A stretch of DNA of 31,481 nt. Origin: CALARM01 sp964431735 (GTDB lineage: Bacteria > Vulcanimicrobiota > SpSt-956 > JAKJGF01). Of the stretch, positions 25,540 to 31,481 are shown piece after piece. The notes under the pieces are model-generated. The model did not search any database. It was not told where the DNA came from and saw nothing but the letters and a program-made list of their open reading frames with translations. The first letter of the stretch is position 1. Each line of letters opens with the position of its first letter. Both the position numbers and the translations under genes were made by a program. Location of the stretch: positions 1 to 31,481 of the forward strand of contig CAYSLJ010000083.1 of the NCBI GenBank assembly GCA_964431735.1. Reading direction: 5' to 3'.

Positions 25540-26973
25540 ATGGAAATTTCAAATAAAAAACATATAACATCAAACCATATGGTATCATTCAAACAGTCTC
25601 AGTTCCGGGAAAAAGAACTTTCTGACAGAGTAACTGTCTCGGAATGCAGTCCATCCGAATATGATGTAAACGCGCAGAAACTCCGTGATATGGCCAAAAA
25701 GAAGGATGTAAAATCTGCCACGGAAAAACATATATCCAGTCTGAAACTTGATGACTATATGATTCCTGCCAATCATGGCAGAGTTGCCCATATGTGCCTT
25801 ACTTTTGACGGTTATGACAGGAAAAGTAATTATGTGAATGCCATGAAGACATTCATTTCTAAAATGGCTGAAGCAAAATTTACTGTACTTACAGGAAGCA
25901 AAAGCGATAGAAATTATCTTCAGGAACAGGTAGATGACTGGGCCCAAAAGGGTATAATAGAAAATCCGGAAAGAGTGAAGATAATCAATACAGGAAAGAA
26001 TCTCTCCATATGGGCTCAGGACTCGACCCTTGTCATAGGTAATAAAGTTGTGGAACAGGACAGAACATGGTTCCCCGGAAGTGATGACGGGGCAGTTGCA
26101 TGTGAAATTGCGGAAGCAGATTCTTCGCTTGAATATGAAAAACTGGAAGGTATTTATATAGACGGAGGAAATCAGCTTGCCACAGATGATACGCTCTTTG
26201 TAGGTTCTGATGCCGTTAAATTTATGATTGAGGATATGAACCCCTATCCTTCTATATTTAAAAAGGTAGTAAATTTCTTTAAAGGGAAGGATAATCCGCA
26301 GTTCAGTGAGAAATATGAAAAATTAATAGATGAACTTCATATAGAGAATGCCGCAGATATAAGTAAAGAAGATCTATGTACATTGATGATGGAAAAAACC
26401 TTCCCCCATCAAAAGATAGTTGTTGTCGGTCATAATGGAGAACAGCCTTCTTTCCATATAGATATGGCTATGACTCCGATCGGAAAAACTGATCCTGAAA
26501 CCGGCAGACCTGTCATAACGGTGGGAGATCCTTCTATGGCTGTAGATATTCTCAGAAAATTAAAAAAAGAAGAGCCTGATAAATATAGCAGGTATGAAAA
26601 AGAAATCAGAAAGAAACTGGATTTCCCTGAACGTCACCCTCTTGACAGCCTTATGTGCAGTGTTACAGATGATTTACAGGAAAATTTTGACAGTCTGGCA
26701 AAAAAATTCGAACATAATGGTTATAAGATAGAAAGAGTCCCCTATATGGGTTCGTCAGATATAAAGGGAGTACCATGGATAACCTATAATAACTCTGTAA
26801 TAGACGGTGATAATATATTCATACCTAATTTTGCCATACCGGAACTGGATAATGTGGGTAACGGAATTTATAAAAAATATGGTTATAAACCTGTTCCCAT
26901 AGATATGACATCCATAAGTTCCCTCTCCGGTGCTATAAACTGCATTACAAAAGTCCTTGAAAGGGTTTATTGA
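25540..26973 (+). CDS. Divergent pentein-fold hydrolase (agmatine/peptidyl-arginine deiminase-like)
   Basis: About 477 residues. I prefer the ATG at 25540, spaced after GTAAGGA, over the in-frame ATG at 25507. No signal peptide; the first 60 residues look disordered. The guanidino-modifying (pentein) signatures appear in order: IWAQDS (D161), IYIDGGNQ (D208), FHIDM (H306, D308), then WITYNNSVIDGDNIFIPNFA and, at the C-terminus, SGAINCITKVLERV with catalytic Cys468. These match WxRD, EGGN, GHxD and HCIT of agmatine deiminases. WARD is altered to WAQD, HC to NC, and an insertion of about 60 residues (244-305) carries extra helices. The Cys, His and Asp residues suggest an active hydrolase or amidinotransferase on a guanidino compound. 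Residue numbers count from ATG 25540. Confidence 0.75.
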   Translation: MEISNKKHITSNHMVSFKQSQFREKELSDRVTVSECSPSEYDVNAQKLRDMAKKKDVKSATEKHISSLKLDDYMIPANHGRVAHMCLTFDGYDRKSNYVNAMKTFISKMAEAKFTVLTGSKSDRNYLQEQVDDWAQKGIIENPERVKIINTGKNLSIWAQDSTLVIGNKVVEQDRTWFPGSDDGAVACEIAEADSSLEYEKLEGIYIDGGNQLATDDTLFVGSDAVKFMIEDMNPYPSIFKKVVNFFKGKDNPQFSEKYEKLIDELHIENAADISKEDLCTLMMEKTFPHQKIVVVGHNGEQPSFHIDMAMTPIGKTDPETGRPVITVGDPSMAVDILRKLKKEEPDKYSRYEKEIRKKLDFPERHPLDSLMCSVTDDLQENFDSLAKKFEHNGYKIERVPYMGSSDIKGVPWITYNNSVIDGDNIFIPNFAIPELDNVGNGIYKKYGYKPVPIDMTSISSLSGAINCITKVLERVY

Positions 26974-26979
26974 TAATAA

Positions 26980-28224
26980 TTGACAGATAGTATAAATATA
27001 AGATCTTTACTGGAAAATTTTTCTCTGGATAAAGATCTTTTAAATTCAGAGCCAACAAAAATCGAATATTTTAATACGGGAGAAGCGGAAATTCCGAGAT
27101 ATATAAATGAGTTCTGGACTTCCGGCCAGAGAAAGGCTTCTTCCATTCATGAAGTTTCTTACAGGGCATGTTTTAAACCACAGATTCCCGCTTTTTTCAT
27201 CAAGCTTTTTACCGCGAAAGGAGATTTTGTTTATGATCCTTTCAGCGGCAGGGGAACTACCATTATTGAAGCAGGACTTTCGGGGAGAAATATTATTTCC
27301 AATGACATAAATCCTCTGAGTAAGATTCTGTCTTTCCCCAGATTTTTTATTCCTGATATAAAAAAACTTGAGAAGAGATTGAAAGAAATTCCTCTGAATA
27401 AAAATTTAAAATCTGAAATAGATCTGTCCATGTTTTATCATCCCGATACGGAACGGGAGCTTATAAGCCTGAAAAATTATTTAAAAGAAAGAGAAATCTC
27501 TCAGGCTGAAGATGAACTGGACAGATGGATAAGAATGGTTGCAACAAACAGACTTACGGGACATTCAAAAGGTTTTTTCTCTGTTTATACACTTCCTCCC
27601 AATCAGGCTGTATCACAGGAAAGCCAGATAAGGATAAATAAAAAATTGAATCAAAAACCTGAATATAGAAGTACATCAGACATTATTTTAAAAAAATCTA
27701 AAAATCTCATGAAAACACTTGATAAGGAACAGATAAAATCTCTTAATAAGGCGGGAGCAAATGGACTTTTTCTGTGTAAAGACGCAGGAGAAACAGAGGA
27801 AATTAAATCTGAAACAGTTCAGCTTACGGTAACATCGCCTCCTTTTTTGAATATAGTTCATTATTCTGCCGATAACTGGCTACGGTGCTGGTTTAATTCC
27901 ATCGATGATAAAGAAATAGGGAAGAAGATTACCATGAAGAGGACTGTTGAGGAATGGTCTTATGTAATGGAAAAGGTCTTTATAGAACTTTACAGAATCA
28001 CGAGAAAAAACGGATGGGTTGCCTTTGAAGTCGGAGAAGTAAGGAAAGGGAAGATAAATCTTGATGAATATATTGTACCTGTCGGTATAAAATCAGGATT
28101 TAAGTGTGAAGCCATACTGATTAATGCCCAGAATTTTACAAAAACCTCCAATATATGGGGCGTGAAAAATAATAATTATGGTACAAATTCCAACAGAATA
28201 ATTATTTTTCAAAAGATTTTATAA
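26980..28224 (+). CDS. Permuted DNA amino-methyltransferase
   Basis: A 414-residue protein. The AdoMet motif VYDPFSGRGTTIIEAG (D86-T94) comes first, with NDINPLS following. The catalytic motif TSPPF (285-289, the S/T-PPY form of N4-cytosine and some N6-adenine enzymes) comes about 190 residues later; beta-class enzymes usually have the reverse order. The region between may recognise the target. A downstream ELYRITRKNGWVAFEVGEVR strand supports the fold. No restriction endonuclease is adjacent, so it may be an orphan modifier. The TTG start is only 6 bp after the pentein stop and has no clear RBS, which implies translational coupling. A strong terminator follows 12 bp after the stop. Confidence 0.85.
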   Translation: MTDSINIRSLLENFSLDKDLLNSEPTKIEYFNTGEAEIPRYINEFWTSGQRKASSIHEVSYRACFKPQIPAFFIKLFTAKGDFVYDPFSGRGTTIIEAGLSGRNIISNDINPLSKILSFPRFFIPDIKKLEKRLKEIPLNKNLKSEIDLSMFYHPDTERELISLKNYLKEREISQAEDELDRWIRMVATNRLTGHSKGFFSVYTLPPNQAVSQESQIRINKKLNQKPEYRSTSDIILKKSKNLMKTLDKEQIKSLNKAGANGLFLCKDAGETEEIKSETVQLTVTSPPFLNIVHYSADNWLRCWFNSIDDKEIGKKITMKRTVEEWSYVMEKVFIELYRITRKNGWVAFEVGEVRKGKINLDEYIVPVGIKSGFKCEAILINAQNFTKTSNIWGVKNNNYGTNSNRIIIFQKIL

Positions 28225-28235
28225 ATATCTAAAAT

Positions 28236-28270
28236 TAAAAAGGCCGGTTCGCAGATAACCGGCCTTTTTT
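28236..28270 (+). terminator. Rho-independent terminator after the methyltransferase
   Basis: A-run, stem GGCCGGTT / AACCGGCC with a 7-nt loop, and a run of six T. The A-run also makes it a possible terminator on the other strand. It ends the pentein-methyltransferase unit. Confidence 0.93.
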
Positions 28271-28297
28271 CAATACCTTTCACGAGATACATAAGAG

Positions 28298-28500
28298 CCT
28301 ATCCGAAAAGTCATCAAATACCTTCCGGTGGGTGAGGCTCTTCCGAAAAATCTATAATCCTCTTGCAAAAAAACTCTTATTACAGACTGCTACGATATTA
28401 CATTTGTTTAATTTATAAATTACTGTTAATACGGTATATATTTTTCTCCAGAGCCTCACCCACCGGAAGGGTGTAGAATAAATATTACTTTTCGGATAGG
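28298..28500. mobile_element. 203-bp inverted-repeat element (MITE-like, second family)
   Basis: The ends CCTATCCGAAAAGT and ACTTTTCGGATAGG are perfect inverted repeats. After a short unpaired stretch a second perfect block follows: CCTTCCGGTGGGTGAGGCTC (28321-28340) against GAGCCTCACCCACCGGAAGG (28451-28470). The 110-bp AT-rich centre has no ORF. No clear target-site duplication is visible. It is unrelated to the CTTAGGGACTGT elements and has no heptamers. It may be a non-autonomous transposon or an IS remnant. Confidence 0.75.
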
Positions 28501-28515
28501 TACTAAGTACCACTT

Positions 28516-28807
28516 CGTCTTGAAGTAGCCAGATATTTTATCATATCATTTTCTTCGCCTGTTTAAAGAATTGTTCCATGAAACACCGCATCAATATCTT
28601 AACAGTTACAGAATGGAAAAAGCCAGAGATTTTCTTTTAAATACAAAACTTTCCATAACTGATATTACTATGAATGTTGGTTTTGAAAGCAACAGCCATT
28701 TCAGTCGCCTTTTTCATCGTTATTTCGGTATATCTCCGAAGAGATTCAGAAAAAATCCCACAGGGGACAAAAACAGCAATTTTGAGCAAGAAATTTTTCT
28801 GAAATAA
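28516..28807 (+). pseudogene. Truncated AraC-family regulator (C-terminal HTH only)
   Basis: The frame from 28529 reads ILSYHFLRLFKELFHETPHQ, YLNSYRMEKARDFLLN, ITDITMNVGFESNSHFSRLF, HRYFGISPKRFRKNP, which is the end of the first and all of the second AraC helix-turn-helix. A TAG at 28526-28528 blocks this frame upstream. An adjacent frame just before it (RLEVAR, 28516-28533) may be the preceding helix, which would imply a frameshift. There is no N-terminal effector domain and no RBS; the first available start is TTG 28571. The break is 16 bp from the inverted-repeat element, so I call it a remnant. A short expressed HTH protein is less likely. Confidence 0.7.
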
Positions 28808-28820
28808 TTTTATAATATTA

Positions 28821-28852
28821 TATAATGATATGATGAGCTTTAATATCATATC
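28821..28852 (+). promoter_or_regulatory. Possible promoter and operator-like palindrome before the epimerase gene
   Basis: Two TATAAT hexamers (28811-28816 and 28821-28826) lie in an AT-rich stretch with only weak -35 candidates. Just downstream is a perfect inverted repeat, TGATATGAT / ATCATATCA with a 10-nt spacer (about 28827-28854). It could be an operator or an mRNA hairpin. Confidence 0.35.
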
Positions 28853-28867
28853 ACATCAGAATTTTTT

Positions 28868-28900
28868 ACGCGTCACGCATTGCGCATCACGCATTACGAT
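28868..28900 (+). repeat. GC-rich heptamer array in the epimerase leader
   Basis: GCGTCAC, GCATTGC, GCATCAC and GCATTAC followed by GATTTTCAGGAGG, with TYAC strand on +. One unit is degenerate. It ends about 18 bp before the ATG. Confidence 0.85.
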
Positions 28901-28917
28901 TTTCAGGAGGTATAAAC

Positions 28918-30330
28918 ATGACTATTAATTCTATCAATATGAAACAGGTAACTACTACAACTACTCAAAAAACTGCTTCTCAGGAAGTTTCTTCAGACAG
29001 TATTTCCCTGGGGAACACATCTCCTTCCGGATTTATGAATGATTTAAACCAGCTCAAACAGATGTCTGAAACAGGGAAGATAGAAGGAACTTCTTCAATT
29101 GGATCAAAAGAGTTCTGGGTAAATCAGGCTACCCATATGACTGATTTCTTTGCAAAGGTATCGAAAGATGAAGTGGATGGAGGATTTTATACCCATATAG
29201 ACAGTGCGGGAAAAGTATCCAATGAGAATGAGAAATTCCTTATGCCCACAAGCAGACAGATTTATTCCTATGCTGCTACATATGAACTCACAGGCGATAA
29301 GAAATATCTGGATCTGGCCAAACATGGTGTGGATTTTGTGCTCTCCCATCATATGAATAAAACAGATAACGGTGAGGTTTTCTGGATGCAGAAGGTGGAT
29401 AAAAAGGGAGGTCTTGCAGAAGGAGAAACTGACAAACCTCTTGCAATAAACGAACAGACCTATGGGCTTACAGGGTTGATTGCCTATTATAAAGCGACTA
29501 AAGACCCTGAAATACTTGAAGTCATAAAGGGAGGCCATAAATTCCTTACGGAACATTTTACAGATAAGGAAAAGGGCGGCTTTTTTGACAGTGTAAATAG
29601 CGGCACTTTCGAGGCAAATAAAACAAAGAGCTATAATTCTACAGTATATCCTGCCACATCTGCCCTTCTTGATATGGCAGAGATTGCAGAAGGAGACTGG
29701 AAAAAGGAAGTCATGGGGCAGTTAAAAGAACTGTCCAATGATTTCATTAAATATTTCCCCGACCCCTCTACAGGTTTTATTAAAGAAAATTTCACGTCAG
29801 ACTGGAATGAAGACTGGCGTGGGTGGCAGAAACAGCCTGAAGGAACCATAGGAGTAACTGGCCATAATACACAGGGAGCGCTCTTTCTGCTCCGTGCGGA
29901 AAGACTGCTCGCTAAAGAAGGACTTCTGACTGATGAAGAATCGAAAACATATAAAGATAGTGCAAAAAATATCCTGGACTCTATTCTCGAAAAGGGATAT
30001 GATAAACAGAATGGCGGATGGTTCGATGTATTCGTAAGGGAAACCGGTAAGAACATGTGGCATACAAATAAAGCGTTCTGGCAGCAGGAAGAAGGTTATC
30101 TTGCCACCCTTGCCATGTCTAAAATTGACGGAGATCCGAAATATAAAGAAGCTACCGATAAAACACTTCAGTTCTGGGATAAGTATTTTATGGACAGAGA
30201 GGTCGGGGGAGACAGACAGACTGTGGCACAGGACGGTACCGCTCTTACAGACCCCAAGGGAGGGCCGGGAAAAAGTTCCTATCATGCCGTTGAAATGGCA
30301 AAACTGGCTCTTGAAATAGGCAACTGGTAA
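28918..30330 (+). CDS. AGE-superfamily (N-acylglucosamine / cellobiose 2-epimerase-like) enzyme
   Basis: A 470-residue protein. Residues about 66-470 form an (alpha/alpha)6 barrel with family motifs: DGGFYTHIDSAGKV (87-100), RQIYSYAATYELTGDKKYLD, GHNTQGALFLLRAERLL with H316, AFWQQEEGYLATL (387-399) and SSYHAVEMAKLALEIG at the C-terminus. The conserved His residues of this family catalyse epimerisation or isomerisation of sugars such as mannose/glucose or cellobiose; the substrate cannot be assigned. The first 65 residues are a Thr/Ser/Gln-rich, apparently disordered extension not usual for the family. There is no signal peptide. Strong RBS CAGGAGG. It is flanked by repeats and convergent with the repeat protein gene. 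Confidence 0.85.
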   Translation: MTINSINMKQVTTTTTQKTASQEVSSDSISLGNTSPSGFMNDLNQLKQMSETGKIEGTSSIGSKEFWVNQATHMTDFFAKVSKDEVDGGFYTHIDSAGKVSNENEKFLMPTSRQIYSYAATYELTGDKKYLDLAKHGVDFVLSHHMNKTDNGEVFWMQKVDKKGGLAEGETDKPLAINEQTYGLTGLIAYYKATKDPEILEVIKGGHKFLTEHFTDKEKGGFFDSVNSGTFEANKTKSYNSTVYPATSALLDMAEIAEGDWKKEVMGQLKELSNDFIKYFPDPSTGFIKENFTSDWNEDWRGWQKQPEGTIGVTGHNTQGALFLLRAERLLAKEGLLTDEESKTYKDSAKNILDSILEKGYDKQNGGWFDVFVRETGKNMWHTNKAFWQQEEGYLATLAMSKIDGDPKYKEATDKTLQFWDKYFMDREVGGDRQTVAQDGTALTDPKGGPGKSSYHAVEMAKLALEIGNW

Positions 30331-30338
30331 GATGTATA

Positions 30339-30463
30339 AGAGACCGTAAAGAAATAACCCTTGCAAATTGTCAGAACGGTTATTATCCTCGCGTCACGCA
30401 TTACGCGTTACGCGTCACGATATAGACTGTAAATATGATGGAGTTATTTTTTACAGACCCTAA
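30339..30463. mobile_element. MITE-like palindromic element with heptamer core (copy 4)
   Basis: The left end AGAGACCGTAAAGAAATAAC and the right end (reverse complement TTAGGGTCTGTAAAAAATAA) are inverted repeats. Inner arms GCAAATTGTCAGAACGG and CATCATATTTACAGT match copy 3, and the core 30389-30421 is a GC-rich heptamer array (GCGTCAC, GCATTAC, GCGTTAC, GCGTCAC). About 125 bp, no ORF. Confidence 0.7.
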
Positions 30464-30483
30464 GGGTGGCTCATGCCACCCTT
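30462..30483. other. Perfect 9-bp hairpin overlapping the repeat-protein stop
   Basis: AAGGGTGGC, loop TCAT, GCCACCCTT. The TAA of the repeat-protein gene (30482-30484, minus strand) overlaps the right arm. There is no clean T-run on either side, so a terminator role is possible but not shown. Confidence 0.6.
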
Positions 30484-31481
30484 ATATCTGTTTCATCTGC
30501 ATAAACCCGGCCATGTTCGGAAGTCTTACCTCTGCAGACGCCGGTTGAGAAACAATCATACCTGATATATGAAGTATGTTTTTCGCCATAATCCTCATTG
30601 GCTCATTAGAATTCTTATCTCCTTCCATATACCAGTCGTAAAGTTTCTGCATTTCTGAGCCACTGAAATTACCTGTCATAATTTCCTTCCACACAGACAT
30701 AATTATCTTACCTGCTTCCCTGTTGATTTCCAATCCTTCCGGAGAAATAAGGGCCCCTGTGTCTGTCTGTAAGAGAGTATCTTCTGTTATGACTCTCTGT
30801 GCTGACCCGGCAGAGATATTTTCAACTGACTGTGAAGTAGTATCTTCTGTTATAAGGGTCTGATTTGTGTCTGCAGAGATATTTTCAACTGACTGTGAAG
30901 GAGTGTCTTCTGTTATAAGGGTCTGATTTGTGTCTGCAGAGATATTTTCAACTGCCTGTGAAGGAGTATCTTCTGTTATAAGGGTCTGATTTATGTCTGC
31001 AGAGATATTTTCAACTGACTGTGAAGGAGTATCTTCTGTTATAAGGGTCTGATTTGTGTCTGCAGAGATATTTTTAACTGCCTGTGAAGGAGTATCTTCT
31101 GTTATAAGGGTCTGATTTGTGTCTGCAGAGATATTTTTAACTGCCTGTGAAGGAGTATCTTCTGTTATGCCCGGCTGTATTCCGTCTGATGTTTCATTGC
31201 TTTGCCCGCTATCTGACTGAGAACTCCAGCTTTCTATCAGTTCTTTAGTTTTTCTATCAGGTATTCCAATATTTTGCCCGGTAACTGACGGAGGGAGCCA
31301 GGTTCCTGTCAGTTCTTTAGTTTTTCTGTCAGGTATTCCGGTGCTTTGCTTCATACCTGTAAGAAAGCTCCAGGCCCCCATCAGTTCTTGAGCTTTTCTT
31401 GCCGTAATTCCGGTGCTCTGCCTGATACCTGACGGCGGTAACCAGGTTCCCGTCAGTTCGTTGGTTCTTCTGTCCGTAATT
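30482..31481 (-). CDS. Protein with two tandem-repeat blocks (5' end outside window)
   Basis: The reading frame is open to the window edge (31481), so the N-terminus is missing; the Met at 31381 is internal. Visible N-terminal part: at least four 24-residue repeats of the type GIPDRKTKELTGTWLPPS-TGQ (72-bp DNA period, anchor points 31238, 31310, 31382, 31454). Then six full 21-residue repeats plus a partial seventh (ITEDTPSQAVENISADTNQT), with an exact 63-bp DNA period from 30781 to 31159. A unique 90-residue C-terminal domain follows (GLEINREAGKIIMSVWKEIM, LYDWYMEGDKNSNEPMRIMA). I recognise no family. The Ser/Thr/Asp-rich repeats suggest an extended stalk or surface or effector-like protein, but no signal peptide can be checked. 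Confidence 0.8.
   Translation of the reverse strand, partial: ITDRRTNELTGTWLPPSGIRQSTGITARKAQELMGAWSFLTGMKQSTGIPDRKTKELTGTWLPPSVTGQNIGIPDRKTKELIESWSSQSDSGQSNETSDGIQPGITEDTPSQAVKNISADTNQTLITEDTPSQAVKNISADTNQTLITEDTPSQSVENISADINQTLITEDTPSQAVENISADTNQTLITEDTPSQSVENISADTNQTLITEDTTSQSVENISAGSAQRVITEDTLLQTDTGALISPEGLEINREAGKIIMSVWKEIMTGNFSGSEMQKLYDWYMEGDKNSNEPMRIMAKNILHISGMIVSQPASAEVRLPNMAGFMQMKQI

Noticed and set aside
28571..28807. Intact small AraC-type regulator starting at TTG 28571
   Set aside because: The first helix-turn-helix is cut, homologous residues continue upstream to a TAG, there is no RBS, and a mobile element lies just upstream.

Overview
This is a low-GC bacterial window (roughly one-third G+C by eye) with about twenty genes, from an organism I cannot place in a phylum. 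Many proteins have Sec signal peptides, one is a lipoprotein, and a CsgG/FlgO-type domain is present, which suggests a Gram-negative type envelope. The heavy use of TPR repeats, a zinc-ribbon Ser/Thr kinase, a caspase-like CHAT protein and beta-propellers suggests a large genome from an uncultured lineage. There are no rRNA or tRNA genes, CRISPR arrays or transposase genes.

Layout. Positions 1-211 hold a MITE-like palindromic element and a perfect copy of the 16-bp parS consensus (179-194). Next come a membrane zinc-ribbon protein and a convergent ankyrin protein. Positions 1978-9116 (+) encode an exported PQQ-type propeller, an exported TPR-CHAT protein and a Ycf48-like propeller lipoprotein. 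Positions 9536-16572 (-) encode, in transcription order, a zinc-ribbon/kinase/TM/TPR protein, a CsgG/FlgO-TPR protein, a DUF4384-TPR protein and a secreted GH5 glycosidase. Then follow an azoreductase (-), a PAS-PAS hybrid histidine kinase (+), an overlapping butyrate kinase/GH13 amylase operon (-), an unknown exported protein (+), an exported metallophosphoesterase (+), a divergent pentein-fold (agmatine-deiminase-like) enzyme directly followed by a permuted DNA amino-methyltransferase, a terminator, a 203-bp inverted-repeat element beside a truncated araC, an AGE-type epimerase, and a 5'-incomplete protein built from two different tandem repeats.

How genes may work together. The two opposed clusters at 2-16.6 kb look like one envelope sensing and secretion programme: a cytoplasmic kinase with a TPR domain outside the membrane, exported TPR adaptors, a caspase-like peptidase and propeller scaffolds. 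This is inferred from domains and proximity only. Carbohydrate use (GH5, GH13, AGE epimerase) and fermentation (butyrate kinase) form a second theme.

The most unusual signal is non-coding. Most spacers carry tandem 7-bp repeats of the form GTRANNN, in GC-rich (GTGACGC, GTAACGC, GTGATGC) and AT-rich (GTGAGTA, GTGAAAA, GTGAATA) versions. In nearly every spacer the left array has GTRA on the + strand and the right array has the complement TYAC, whichever way the genes point. Spacers are therefore bracketed by inverted arrays, and several stop codons lie inside the arrays. The GC-rich version also sits at the centre of the MITE-like elements. I regard this as the best candidate for an undescribed system.
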